From NCBI GenBank assembly GCA_947034885.2, contig OX344751.2, positions 14,508,001 through 14,572,000 on the forward strand: 64,000 nucleotides of DNA, in the 5' to 3' direction. Within the stretch, counting starts at the first letter, position 1. Every line of letters starts with the position of its first letter. Below are positions 22,101 through 36,148 of this stretch, piece after piece. This DNA comes from Thuidium tamariscinum. Lineage: Eukaryota; Streptophyta; Bryopsida; Hypnales; Thuidiaceae. Position numbers and translations under genes: made by a program. The notes beneath the pieces are model-generated. The model was not told the DNA's origin. It saw nothing but the letters and a program-made list of their open reading frames with translations, and did no database searches.

Positions 22101-25100
22101 GATATTCTGTTCAAGGACTTGAAGCTGACTTTCACGTTGTGTTAAAAGAGATTGAAGCTCAGCTATTTCGACGCCAACATCAGCAATATGTTTGTTTGCA
22201 GCGACAAGATCTGATGCAGTTGCCTCAAGTTCATCGTTTCTTTCTCGAAGTTCTTCAAATGACTTCACATCAGCTTGTGCTACTTTCGAAACCTCAAAAA
22301 AAACATCTCTTTCCTTCTGCACAGTTTGGAGGACACTCAACATAGAGTCATGATCCTTCAGGAGGGCTTCAAGGTCACTCTGTAGACTGCCGAAATGCTG
22401 ATATTCAGCGTTCAAAGACTTCACATCGATTACAGATTCCTGAAAACAAACAGACCATCAAGATGGCATCAGACAACGATGCGAATGAAATAATATTGAA
22501 AAAAGACCAGTAAAACACCTCCAGAAGTCAACGTTCCCACCAAGGTAAACTAAAATCCACCACGGTGATAAACCTAAATCATCTACGCACAAAAGCAAAA
22601 CATCCCAATTATTATTGACAAGCAATTCGATCAACAACTTATGTCGAACAAGTTCACCAACAATTTGCTTTGAAAAGAGCCCGACAGGAGAACTATTCTC
22701 GACCTCTATACAGCTTTATCAAAGAATACTACTCTTGATCCTAAAGCTATACCTGAAGGTTCATCAGAGTAACCCTGAGCGCATTTGTACTGTCCACAGC
22801 TGCCTTATAGAAGGCTTGAGAGCTGCTCTTAGAGGTTTCGACCTCAAGTGTCAGTTCATTGAAGTGAGCAGCCAACGCAGCTTGCTGATCCATGCCTAAT
22901 TCCTGGTCGTGTTGCAAATCGGAAATTTTCTGAAGAGCAAGACTTAGATCAACTTTGGCGCTGGCTGCATCATCTCTTGCTTCCTTTAGCTCTTGCTGCA
23001 GCTGGCAATTCAGAGCAAAGCGTTTTCCAAAGATGAGCAGAAGGTAAAACTGTTACGGCGTCTCCAACTGAGAAAATAATAAATTGAATCTTGGAAGAAG
23101 GCTTCAAACATAAGGCATTCTTCCTGTATTTCGCAGAAATTACCGTTTCTAAAAGAGATTGAATAGCTGTTACAATTAAACTTCAAAATTGTCCAGCACT
23201 TCTAGCAACACTCCTCAGCTGAACATAAGTATAGATACTATGAGTGCAGAGAACAACTGAGAGCCAACACGCCTTGAAATCCCGACACAGTACCTCATTC
23301 AAATTATAAAGTGTAGAACTTGCTTCGGTTGAAGCTTGCAATTTGAGGGTATCCAGCTCTTTCTGCATATAAAATTTCTCCAGTTCAAGATTTTGAATCT
23401 GTTAAGAAAAGTCTTAGTTAAATCAGAACAGCAGTTTAAAGTTAAACTGAACAAACATGCACCTGCTGAAGCACAACAAAAAATTTAGTTATTATGACTG
23501 GATCCAGCATTAATCTGTTAAAAGAGCCTGTCGGAAATGCGTGGAATTGGCTTGGACGATTTTAAGATCCAATCGTACCTGAGCTTTCAGCTGCTGCACA
23601 TTTGAATCAGACTCCCAGCCGTCCAAGCTTCTTCCTCTCTTGTCCCCTACTTCATTAGTCACGTTTTCAAGTCTTCGAGCCTTCATTACGGCGGACTGCG
23701 TAAATGCCAGTTCCTCCTTTAGCTCCGTCATTTCCAGCATTTTTTCCTGCATCTGCAGAGGTACCAATTTAGTCTAGCAAAACCAGTCCCGAAACAGAAA
23801 AATTCCGTACGGGTGTGTCACTTCACGCAGATTACCAAAACCAAAAGAGACGGTCTCCGATTGACCGTAATAGCAATGATTGGGCCAAATACACAATTCC
23901 AGTGCAAGAACTCGAAGCCAAAACAACTTACTTTCAGTGCGTGCTGAAGCTGGAGATCGTCGTATTGTACTTGTAAATCTCCAAGCTGTTTCCTTAGCTA
24001 TACCATAGCAACAAAGCACAATTTTGATTAGCTTTCCGTCTAAATGGATGTCATCGGCATTCTACTTCGCCCCCAGTTTTGCAGGATACAGTCAATCGAA
24101 GTCCGAGAAACTTTACAAATTGCAAAAACATCCAGGTTAGATTCAGAATAAATAGAAGAAAAGAGTGGGCAAGGACCCTGAAATGTAAAATCCTAACGAA
24201 AAATGATGACTTCAAGACCCATTGTGAGCATATTCCAGAAATCTCTTTGAAGAGGTGTCTCCAGTATGAAGCACAGCAATTTAAATGCTAAAGACACAGT
24301 TAAACTTCATTTTTGGTAGGTGATAATACTTACATCATCATCCATTGACTTTTCCGATGACCGCCTCTTTCTTTCGCAAAAGAGAACAGGAGGGGGCTCC
24401 TGGAAGATAGAGTCTAAATTAGAGCCATCGTAGGGGAGGCTTTGGAACTCTTCACCAAAGGCATTTTCATTTAACTCCAGTAAGGGTGGCACTGTGTCTT
24501 CACCTTCCATTAGGCTCTCGAATGGTGGTGGTAGAGGTGGGAGTTTCTCTCTTCTAGTCGAAATCATTGACTTCACCAGCGGAGATTCCTTCGGGAAGGA
24601 AAGTTTACTCTCTTGCGGCTGCAAGTGAGAAATTCTGAGGATGTCAGATAGAGTGATCACTACTCTCTCTCTCCTATCTTAAGAAAAAAGACAACCTTGC
24701 AAAAATTTAAGCCGAAATGACAGAACTGCGGTGAAGTAGTATTGACCTGTTCACTGCGTTCGGTTGACGGTAGTCGTGGACACCAGGTCTCCCGTCGGTT
24801 GTTCTACAGTTCCCACACATATTTAAGAAGCGGTAGTTCGACACACAGTGCGATCAAATTCGACGATTACTATTCTTTGATCATAAAGGCACTGAAAAGT
24901 ACATGCTAATATCTTAGCGGCACTTAAAAAGGCATTTCGAAGTCTACACAGGTGAACCTCAGAAAGTGTGCTAACCTTTTTATTTCTCTTGTCGATGTCT
25001 CGATCGTCAACAGCAGAGTTGATTACCATAGAACTCAAATTCTCGATCTTCTGTTGTTGCTCCTTCAAGCGTCGCTCACGTTCTGCTTGTGCCGCCTTCT

Positions 25101-28100
25101 CTTGCTGCAGCTCCAGAGCCATGCGCTCTCGTTCTAGCTCCGTCTACACCATTCACGAATATTAGCATTTTCTAAGAAGCTAGATCATTTATGTTGATGA
25201 ATCGAAGTTCATGAATCAATAGTACCTTCAGAAGGGCGTTTCGTAAATTCAGGATCTCAGCATCCCAATGCTCAGAATGGTTATCCTGCAATAGAAGAAG
25301 TTATAAGTGAACATACAGACGAAGCTCAGTTGATGCGTACAGAAAATAATGTTAAAACATCAATTCGCTTTTAAATGGAGAAAATCAATATCCAGCTTAA
25401 AAGCCAGATATCTTAGAACAGGTTCGCTAGGAAACTTGCGCTGAAATCGTATAAGTGCACGTCTACTGCTAGGTAAGGTGTGCTTTACTAACTTGTAATT
25501 TGTTACGGAGTTCCTCGATTTCCTTCTTCTGACGTTTCAGCAGAGCAGCATCGGTCATAATCTGAACCAACCCATACGAATGAATCAGTCAAGGCAATGT
25601 TGCGTTGCGAGAATGCTTGAAAAAGGGGATGCGAAAAGACCCATCCAGTCCTCAACAAATGAAAAACTGATTCATTTGAAACCGCGTAACGCACCTCATT
25701 GACTTGTGCACAGTTGGTGACACGGTTAGCTCTGCTAGCAAAGAATAGTGTTCCTTTTGTTTCGTCGACATGGATCTGATCAATAATTGAGTCAGTTTTT
25801 CAAGAGAGGGTTCCAATAATGAATACAACAACCTCCACAACAAAGGGGAAATAGAGGAAGCTCAACACCAAATGGGAAAGATCTGCAACTATTAGGAGAA
25901 TTCTTCCAGGTAAATATTAAGTCTGATTGTCGAACCTGAGCCGGAGTTATGTTACAAATGACGGCAGTCTTTGCATTGCCTCCCAGGGCCGGTTGAAGAA
26001 TTCTTGTCAACTTACTGTCACGATATGGTATGTGGCCCCTATGCATAAGATGCTCTTATCAGAATACAAGGGGGGACATGAACAACCGAAGTCACTTTTT
26101 AAATTCCTTATATCTGTTTCAAATAGCTGGAAAAGCTGAGCAAGGCCTCAGTGCCTCTTCTAATGGTCATTACTCTGGATACTATAGAAATACATGAAGT
26201 GAAGACATAATGTCCCTACGGCATGTACAATGACTAGAAGCAACAAATAAGAATTCACAGAGAACGATTGCATAATGCACGAAATACAGGTGTTGATTCT
26301 AACCCTTGTTTCTCAACCCCTTCACTCAGTTTGTTGATAACTGTCCCAAGGGTCATCAAACTCTTATTGATGTGAGTACCCTCCTTCAATCGGGCCCCCT
26401 CAGCTCCTGTCTTGGCGATACGCTCAGACCCAGCGAGATCGACTAGATTCTACTCAAGAATCAAACACCAGTTCCAGAAACACAATCAGAGTTAGTTGGT
26501 ACGAAGGACAAGAATCTGTATAAAATGAGCGACAGCCTTCGGAAAGAAAAGACATAATCGAAGCATTTCAAGAAAACCATGCAACTGGCGCACAACAAAA
26601 AGGAATTTCGATGGCTATTTAATATAAACTTTGAGACTAAGATCTCAGTACGAGGATCCTTTACAGCACATTATTCTCACGTATTGGATATCTAGTCAGC
26701 ATAGACATTAGAGTATTAATGTCTCGCGTCAATGCGAAAATGAAAGGCTTTCATCGCACTTGGAAAGAAGGAGGGTAATTAGACCATGCACTTACGAGAA
26801 CCGACACCCTAACAGCATCACAAGATTGCACTGAAGCCGGGCCAGCAGGGTCATCATGGCTCCGGTCTCTACTCTCTATCACCTGCACCAACCCTAAAGA
26901 TTTTAGAGACTATCGAAGCAAAGGGACAACTCAGCTGAATTTTGATCCCCAAGTCTCTTCCACTGAGGTATCACAAAATTTCTAGAAAAAATTCCGACCT
27001 GTGCTACAATAACCTGAAAATTAAGACGAAATTAATTTGACTTCAATAAATTAGAAAGCAGCAAGGGCCTACCATACGAAAGATCGAATGAGACCTGCTG
27101 CTGTAAACATTCATGTTCGTCTCCCCAACATGACGATATGCTGCACCCGATTCAAGAGTCATAAGAGCAGTTGTTTGGGGTTTTCAACCCTATTTTGATA
27201 TTTCTATTAGTCATTTCATTCAACAGTGACTTTAAACAAAGGAAGCGATGCCAAACGAAATTTGGTGAATGTTCATACTCTCGCCCGCTGTCATCAGATC
27301 AAGCACTTGCTCTGGGCTGACCACAATCTCCTCCCTCAAACCAGCAACAAATATCCCTCTCTGCAAGCAAGCGATAAATGACATTCAAAATGTTATCTGA
27401 CCGAATGAGAGTACGAGTCGGAAGAGAGAAGAGGTGCAACGATGTCTTCAACAGTGTTACATCACATTTACGACTCACCATAGTTGAAGCCTTCAGCTAC
27501 GGATTTAGAGTATTACCATAGAATTTATTGAGAGTTACTTGGACAAACCTCGGTGTTCTCATGAACTTGCAGTTTCCGATTCTCAGGAGCCAACAGGTCG
27601 TTGATCTCTTCATTATAAATTTCCATGTATGAAACCCGCAAAAGAAACTCACGATCCACAGCCTGCAATGGTGTGTCTCAGCTGTCAGGGGCGATAACCT
27701 CAACCCTTTACACAAGAGGATGTGTAGACATGACGAAATACACGTACCGCTTCAATGTTCTTAAAAATCTCCTGAACGGCCAAGGGAATGATGCCAGGTT
27801 CACGTGGAGAACCCCGCATGGTGTAAGTCTTGCCACTGCTAGTTTGCCCATAAGCAAAAACGGTGCCTGATGCATACGATTGAAATTATCATGTAAATAC
27901 TGCAGGCGATGTGAAGACTGAAGAATTTGAGGAAGTTTTGGCTTCGTGGTGAAGGACAAGAAGGCAAGGCCAGTGGACCCTGCACTACCTTGAAGACTTG
28001 TAACCAACTCCACACCTCGATGAAAAGCTATAAGACTAAACCTGAGGCTAGAACTTTCATAAATTATGATAAGCCCGGGGACGCAGAAGACCACGACTCT

Positions 28101-28871
28101 GACTGCAGCATATGTATAACGCATTCCAAGATTGGACTATTACTGACAAGCTTCCGACATGCACCAATTACAAGCACTATTTACGAGTGCCCAAACCGAG
28201 CCTCATCCGAATGCCCTTCTCAATGACACTTGCTTTTCAGGCACCAGTCCAATGTGTATATCGACACTGCTGGCTAAAGCCATGCCAAAACATTAGGAGT
28301 ATTCAAATTAGAACACGGTTAAAAGGAAACTAACCATTGAACCCAAAGACAGCTGAGGCGATGATGTCCTTGGTGTGAGTTTCATAGATTTCCAAAGTTG
28401 ACGACTCCGAGTCAAATACTTTGTCTGCAACATCACAATATTAGGCAAATTCCCGCAATCAGAACCTTCCACTCCGTTTAAAATCCTGCGAACAGACAGA
28501 CAAGGAGCCATGGACTCGGCAAAAATCTGGGAGCAGATAACCCTGATATACAGGAGATAAATGTGTGGAGCAAGGCTCCGAACAGCAAGACAGGAACCTA
28601 TGTTATAAAAGCCTCATGTAAAGCCTCGTAGATGAAGATTTATGAGAGCCTCCTGACTTTCTTCAAGGCAGTAAGGATTAAAAGATCTTGCTCAAAAGTT
28701 CGTGATTGTAAGAGATTAACGTGTACCAAATACGTAAGATTGGCCGGAAATGGGTGCTCCCGCAGAATTACAGAGTGAGATAGAATTTGAACCGAGCTTC
28801 CATGGTGTGCCTTTGTTTGCTTCCACTTTACTTAGTGGCCGCACTCTAATACTTACAAATATTTTCTCCAT
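13160..28871 (-). CDS. CENP-E-like kinesin-7 motor protein, 40-exon model
   Basis: A plus-end-directed microtubule motor of the kinesin-7 family, whose plant and animal members act in mitotic chromosome or spindle functions. The motor lies at the N terminus (exons 1-10, 25695-28871): start [14 protein letters not shown]-loop GQTSSGKT (about residues 85-92), switch I NVYSSRSH (about 196-203), switch II DLAGSE (about 239-244), then [19 protein letters not shown] and ASRANRVTN (ending near 345). The 285-bp exon at 24334-24618 encodes a proline-rich linker (LPPLPPPF). The remaining ~1800 residues are nearly continuous coiled coil, ending at TAG 13160. My 40 exons sum to 6795 nt, exactly in frame, for about 2264 residues. 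Nearly all junctions are phase 0. First exons: 28727-28871, 28335-28424, 27748-27866, 27549-27662, 27279-27360, 27073-27140, 26796-26882, 26304-26449, 25936-26038. Last exons: 14126-14359, 13160-13483. Closest known relative by motor sequence is probably plant KIN-7O; subgroup is inference. Confidence 0.92.
15893..16111. repeat. tandem duplication inside a kinesin intron
   Basis: Two adjacent copies of a ~100-bp unit start TAGCAAGATT at 15893 and 15993. They share AGAGCAGTTTCAGATTTCAG and CTTTACCAGAAAGAGAAAGG almost exactly. The second copy has 19 extra bases (CCTTCACCATCCGTTTAAT), so either it gained them or the first copy lost them. The repeat lies wholly in the intron 15795-16248. High similarity suggests a recent local duplication. 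Confidence 0.85.
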
Positions 28872-29750
28872 GTTGCCTGCCAACACCGACGGAAGTCAAT
28901 AACGAAAAAGTGAAAACCATGATCAGCTTAGAGAGGGCAGAACATTCAGGATACTTCTTTGTAATCACGGGAATCGAGAATTAAAGAATGCATTCACATG
29001 CACCTGCCCCTTCGTTCTCTTCCACGGCCTACTTTGCGCATTATCAACGCACACCAGCAACTACCCTTTCTCTGAGTCGGGCATCCCTCTCCTTGCTCCT
29101 CAATACATGCTGTAACTAATGACGTCCACTTTCAGTCCGACGCACCAAAAAACTCGCTCCTCCGTACTTAACACCGATTTCTGCAAATCGATTAGTGCCG
29201 ATTGCACACTCGAGAGAGGGAAAAAAACTTCCACAGTCGGGCACGCGAACTCATCACACTGAAACCTAAGCAATCTCGTCAATCGATTGAGCTTCAATGC
29301 CGGGAAAGAAAAGAAAACACAATGACCTACAATTTCTCGCTCCTTCTGCCTCTCCCCCTCCCTCCTGCACTCTTGCTCAAACAAAAAAATCATCCGCTTC
29401 TTGATGAAAAAGGGCGAAACAGCACCCGGAGCAGTGAGCACTTCGGTAAGGAGGAGCAATGGCGAGGGGCGTCGAGCAAAGCGAGCTGCTCGGGCGCTAA
29501 CGGAAAACGTCCGAGAGTGGCTCCCCAGATTTTGAATGTTGGCGCTGGAACCCCGCCCTTGTGTATTTCGTATTATACGTGTTCTTTCATACGATGTTGT
29601 ATTCTACGTCAGAACCTTTCGTATGTCCGTTCATAATACTTGTACGAGAGTGTATATTACTGTACCCGAGGCTTTGACCTTCGTTTCTGACCTTCACCGA
29701 TTTCAAAATGTTGTTATGCGGATTCAGCGCCTTGGTTGCCGGTGAGGTGT
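28872..29750 (-). promoter_or_regulatory. kinesin 5' leader and promoter region
   Basis: The sequence upstream of the kinesin ATG keeps near-gene base composition until about 29.75 kb and then drops into AT-rich DNA. A purine-rich tract on the gene strand (pyrimidine-rich CTCCCCCTCCCTCCTGC at about 29352-29370 on +) is typical of plant leaders and core promoters. No clear TATA box was identified. An open frame on the + strand (29202-29636) has no family signature and is taken as chance. Confidence 0.4.
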
Positions 29751-32319
29751 TTCACTGCACATGCCACTACAGTGCCTTTTCCCACGGTAAGGGCCCCATG
29801 GATAGGGCCAATTTCTATACTAAATAGTGAAATTAGCTTGCTCGGTACTAATTTCTTGACATTTGACATTGTATATATTTATTGTTATGGGACAAGAATG
29901 TACCGTTTTTGAATTAGGTATTGGCTTTGAATTGGGACCTTTAATTGGGATTTATGAACCTCTATGTGTATCTTACCAATAGAAATATTTGTTGACTTCG
30001 ATGGCTTGAAAAGGAATTTTGTAAGTTAGGAAAACCAAAATGTTATTGCAACCTCATTTTACTACTTAATATACAAAAAATAGTGAAATAAAGTCATCCC
30101 TCACTAGTTTTTCAACATTTGGCTTTAATAAAGCCTTATTCTTTTTTTTTAAATTGTATAAATTAAAATCATGTGAATAAATTTGAAAATTCCTTGATAA
30201 TGAAATTAGACTTATAAACTCTAATATTTTATAACTATCAAGAAACTCGGGATTATTTGTTTATATATATAGAAAAGAATTTATTCTTTATTACAATATT
30301 GAGATGAAAATTATAATTCTTAAAAATATCACATATTGCAATCAATGGTCAAGTTCAACCTTGCCAAATAAATAATTAAATTGGAAAGTATTATTTTGAA
30401 AAATGTCTAGAATTTTTTTTCATTCCAAAAATAATTGAAAAAAATGTTTCTAAAATTTTTTTCCAAAGATTTTTTTACAATCCTAACCATTAGATACAAA
30501 ATTCAAAGATTTTTCAAACTTTTATAATTACATAGATTATTTCAATTCTTATAGTAATTTATTATGACATTAGAATTGAATTAGGAAGAAAATATAAATA
30601 ATTTTAATTTTAGTATGAATTTACAATTACAAATCAAAACAATTATGATTGAAATATGTCTATAGTATTGAAAAAAAGTATACTTAAATCATTTCAAATT
30701 TTTGGGATAATATTTTTATTATTGTAAAATATATCATTCATAATCTATTTATAAGTATTCTAGGAAACTTGAATGTAATGCCGAATAATATATTTTACTT
30801 CCCAAACTATCAAATACCTTTTGATTTCAAGTTAACCTTTGAAACAACATTGGAACATTTATTGCACATTTTATAGAAAATTAACACTACATATGATGCG
30901 TAAATGAAAAAAAATTTAATAAATTTTTGAGGTTCTTATAATTTATAACTTTCATAGCAAAAAGAAAAATAAATCAATAAATTTCACAAAAGCATTTTGA
31001 TTATTCAATGCCCAAAGAGTATATATAAAATTATTTTGTATTTGGAGGAAACTATATATATCCAAGGAATATTTGTTTAGAGATATATTATAAATAACAT
31101 GCAAAGAAATTAAATACTCCAAAAAAATCCAAAATTTCAAAAATGTTCTTCCAAATAATTTTTAAACACTTCTCATGATTACAAAACAAAAGCATTTTCA
31201 AACTACCAAAACTTTAAAAATGATAATCAATATATTTTGATGTATATTATTTTGTGAGGCTTGAGCCTCAAATCTGCCTTTGCAAGAATTAATTCATAAG
31301 AGATATGAAGAAAATGACTAGTGAATACTAACATTTCTCGAGAAATTAAGTTATATCAAATCATACAAAATTTATATGAATCTAAGTTTTATTCTCTTCT
31401 GGAGATTGATGTTTTTATTTTATTGTTTTGTTACCAAATATCAATTGTTAGAAATTGTAGGTGTGCAACTCATGGATTCCAAATTTAAAAAAATTAGAAT
31501 GATATGGTTCGAATTAGTTAAAAATAGTGTTAGTTACCAGTTTTTTAATATTTAATTTAAAAAATATTTTTTTAGAAAACTTGGCATGTCTTTTAAAATT
31601 ATTTTTTGCTAATCATGTTTTTTTTATATAATATTCAACTTGATGATTTATATGCTTGCAAGCTTTTAATAATTATAATTCATATGGATAAACATTATAT
31701 GCTTACAATGACCTTATACCATAAGTTATGCTAAGCTATGGAAAGTTTTAGAGAAGAAAATTTAAAAAGCCCTGTATTCATTTTATTTTATTTTATTTAT
31801 TTATAACATTTAAAATCATAAATACAAATCATTTTTCTTGAGAAATTTAAAATAGCAAGTCAATAAAAATAATTACTAATTTTTTACTTGATTATCTAGT
31901 TCTGGAAAAAAAATATATTGATTTACTATCAATCCATATTGTACTCTTGCACTTGATGGTCTATAGAGTGTGACACCAAATTTGAACCTTAACATATTCA
32001 ATAAGATTATATACTAAACTTCTAACAAAAAAGTTGTAAAATTTTGGATATTTAAACTTTTGCCTCAAAAATGGTGGATGTAGCATTATTGATAAATGCA
32101 TTAAAGTTTAATTGCAATGAAGGGGCTACATTGAATTAAATGGCTCTAATTGATAAATATTTTAAATGTGGACATAACTAGTTGAAATGAAATATTATTA
32201 AAAAATTTGCATTCAATGTCAAAGTGCTTCAATGATAAAAGCAATCAAGATGTTTTACCACATACTCCTTTGCTTGTATATTGACAAGAACAAGAGGCAT
32301 TAGAGGTGTTGGGGCCTCG

Positions 32320-32670
32320 TAGAGATTGTTTCAAGGTTGTTCCCAGAAACTACTTCGAATGCTACATACTAGCCATAGCCATAGCTGGTTTGAATATCCA
32401 AATTTGAAGAAAAAAATTGATATTTTTTTCCAAAATTTTCATAATGTACCTAAAATATTAAAAAATTATTTAATAATAATAATAATTTTTTTTTTAAATT
32501 CAAAAATTTCAAAATGTATTAAAAAAACTAAAAATTATTAAAAAATAATCTTTTTCTTCCCAAAAGTATTTTTGAAATATTAAATCATTTATATAATTAA
32601 TTAATTAATATTGTTTGACATGGCAATCACTTGACCACGTTAGATTGCTTATGTAGTAGCACTCCCAAAA
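32320..32670. repeat. degenerate dispersed repeat, copy 1
   Basis: It starts with AGATTGTTTCAAG and ends with a block TTTGACATGGCAATC...CTTGACCACG...GCTTATGTAG. A second, shorter and diverged copy lies at 33730-33900 in the same orientation. A/T-rich filler separates the conserved ends, and no TIRs or target duplication were recognised. Confidence 0.45.
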
Positions 32671-33729
32671 TTTTAAAAACTATAGTCTTTTGAAGGCCTC
32701 AAATCTCCCCTAGTGACTTTTCTAGTCATTAAGTCCTAAATGTTCAAAGGCTATTCTAAAATTGACAATTTGAAAAAAACTATTGTAAAATTATTCTATT
32801 TGAAAGAATAATTTGGAATTAATATGGATGAAGGATGTAGATTTTGAATTGTAGATTCCTATAGTACAATTAGATTCACTAATGCTATCACCAATATTTT
32901 TTTATAAATTTAAAAAGGTAACCTTCAAAATTCTTTCTAAATTTTATTACAACCCAAATATTATATAGTTTTCTTAAATCCATTTTGTTGAAATGGATTG
33001 TAAAGAGGTTTCTTGAAAAGGTGATTTTTTAAAAGTTTTTATGTTCTATAAATCTATTACTTCAATTTTGCATATCTACTTTTGAATTAAAATTAGAGAA
33101 GTGCAATTTTGGCTTGGTTAACCACTTGACATCAACTTCAATATTTGTAATTTTAGAAAATTATGAACTATAGTAACACCAAATCCAACCATCAGATAGG
33201 ACAACAACTTTGAATGAAGCTTAATTATTCTACTTAACTTGAGATTTAAAAACTTGAACATACAATTTATTTGCTTTGAAAATGATTCAAATAAAAAGAG
33301 TGAAGTGTTTTCATTACTTTCACCATTGAAAATTTCCCGGAAAATTTAAACATAAAAACTTCTTTTGATTTGGATTACTTAGTGTGCTAATACAAAGTCT
33401 AATTATTCATGTCATCTTTATATAGAAAGATTGCAATTGGGGGAGATGAGTACTACAACCATTATGAATGGAGTATATATTAGCTTTGCAATCTAATGGT
33501 TCTATTGAACTATTTGGATTGCACACTTCAAAAATTCTTAATAAATTTCTACTATTACAAAAATATGATTTCAATCATAACCACCTTCTCTACATCTCCC
33601 TATGTATGAAAAAACATTGTAATTTCAATCATTACCTTGTTCTCTACATTTCCCTATATATATGAAAACAATATATGTAGGACTTCAAGAATCACCTACA
33701 AAATCCATTAAATGTTTTTTATGGGATAA

Positions 33730-33900
33730 GAAGATTGTTTCAAGCTTATTTCCAATGCTGTGAATAGTCTAAATTTTTTTTATATAATTTTTTTTTTAAT
33801 ATTCAAATTAAAAAATATATATTATTATTATTTGACGTGGCAATCTCTCAACCACATCAAATCGCTTATGTGGCAATTTCCACAGTGTTCCTACAGCCAG
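33730..33900. repeat. degenerate dispersed repeat, copy 2
   Basis: It shares AGATTGTTTCAAG at its start and TTTGACGTGGCAATC...TCAACCACATC...GCTTATGTGG near its end with the copy at 32320-32670. The middle is shorter. Confidence 0.45.
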
Positions 33901-36148
33901 GAACTTGCAATCTTTTAAATCATAGAAGAAATATCTAATGTCATTTTCATTTGAAAAAAGTTGAAGTTAGTGAATAGGCTTTATTTCTAAAGCTACATAG
34001 AAAATAAACATATAGGTGCAACAATATAGATGCATGTGTAGGCCCTAGACAATCACCTATAAAAACATGTATTGACAAAAAAATGGATCTATTATAAAGA
34101 TTAAATTAGATCTATTATAATTGGATGTATTAAATTGGACCCTTAGTGCAAGAAGAATCTTATCTCAACCAGCTAAAATTCTATATTCTTGGACCAACCG
34201 GTTATCTAGAGTATACACTTAGCTAGGCCTTAAGAAAATAAAGATATTCTTTCTTTTTCATCTGAAATGATTGTCTTTTTTTCTAAAATTTTGAACTCTA
34301 TTAAGAAATTCTCAATTCAATCAACTAACTTGTAACTAAATACAAGTATTTTTTGTTCATAGGTTGGATTTACTATAAAGAGCAATTTGAACAAAGAGGA
34401 GATCACTTCCAACCCTCAAGAAATTGCAATTCAAAGACCAATCTCCCAAACAAAGCACATAACTTAGGTACAAAAGCATTATCTCCTAAAAGACAAAGAT
34501 TTAATGGCTTAAAGTGAGCAATTTGATTGATGATATTGTGAGATAAATGATTCACAAATATCTAAATTTTATATCATTGGAGTCAATTAAGAACATTGCA
34601 TGTGTTGGTCAAAAATTAAACCAAATGAAAATCAAGAGAGCTAAATAAATAAGAACATCAATTTTTGTGGTGCCTTGGAGTTAAAAGAAGTAGAACCTAC
34701 AAGAGTTGCTAAGGCATACACAATGATGTAGTTATTGGCTCTTAAATGAAATTTATCTCTTCTATTTCTTTTCAATATAGTGCAGTTCCCTCATATGTGG
34801 TGCAAATTGTACCATCTTTAGAGCCCATCCTTTAGTAACACTCTATGGGCATATTAACTCATTACCATTGCTAGAACATTAACATCTTGAAATATTCAAA
34901 TTGACTTTTAATGTTGGTGTTCAATAGTTCAGAATAGTTCTATTCCATCTACAAAATCATTTGAACAATAGATTTTTCCAATAGAAAAAGATGATCCTTG
35001 TGGTGAAAGAAGAGACCAATAATGATATAAATAAAAGCTTACAGTACGGGCCTTTGCTAGATTGTACAGACTTGAGGTATACAAACAAGGTATTAGATTG
35101 TACTATCTACCTTAGACCCAATTGCATACAAGCACAAGCCGCAACTCAAGTGGATCACTCTTTGTATGTTTCATACCCTCCATGCGACGAGGGGGTATTT
35201 TGGGAGGGGGGCTATTCACCTTGAAGGCTTGAATAAATGGTCCCCTCTAATTACATAATTTTTGAAAATGTCCTTTATTATGGCACCCTATACTTACTTA
35301 TATTATATAGGTGAAAATATTTTTCAAATTGTAGGATATTTTCTTTATAAGGATAAAAAGTAAATTGAAGAAAAAGTTGAAAGTAAAAAGGTTAAAGAGA
35401 AGATAAAGTAAATTTGCATGAATAGTTGGGATGTTTATTTGGCTCAATATTCTTTTCCGTTGTCACACACTTTTTTTTATATATGGAATTCAATAAAGTA
35501 AACTAGTATGATAATTTTACCACTTGCAACATACAAAAATCCAAAAATTGAATGTATAAGAACTTTTTCAATGCATGAAAAATACAATTTGACAATGCAT
35601 AAAAGGAAAACAATAGAATCACAGTTACAAAATTGTAATGCTTTGAAAAGTGAGACATAGATTGCAACAAGAAGTTCATCTAACCCTAACTGGAAGCTTG
35701 AAGTCCACCCATACACCTTCATTGGCATCTCTATCATCCGTATTTTCATCCATCTAAGGTCTATTATTCAATACAATACAACAGCTAGCTATACAAACAT
35801 CATGTACCACGTTTACGCTCTAACTACTTTGTACAACCAACTCTAAATAAAACTAACCCTTCTAAACACAACTTCCAAGATCCTAATCTCTAGTCCTTAA
35901 ATTATATTTTATAAATTTTAGTAATTGAGATTTTTTAGCTACCTATTTTACTTATAATGCATAAATCCTTTTAAAATTTTACCTTGAAACAATAAAATGC
36001 ATGCTAAATTATGCCACACTTGGTTTTTTAAATGCGGAAAGTAATCCACTCGGGAGTTGCAATCTTAGAATATCATACATCAACAAATAGTACCAAGACT
36101 AGATACTTAATGAAGAAAGCTACTCTTCTTGTGTCTAAAATCTTAACC

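Larger units (their letters stand above)
29751..36148. other. AT-rich gene-empty DNA
   Basis: About 6.4 kb of very AT-rich DNA with no coding sequence I can support; the longest open frames are about 60-90 residues and lack any family motif. It contains the degenerate direct repeat pair at 32320-32670 and 33730-33900 and two copies of the short AATCACCTA motif, listed separately. It is probably the eroded remains of mobile elements. Confidence 0.6.

Noticed and set aside
29202-29636. 144-residue open frame upstream of the kinesin on the + strand
   Set aside because: No family motif, Arg/Leu/Pro-biased composition, and it covers the purine-rich kinesin leader; treated as chance.
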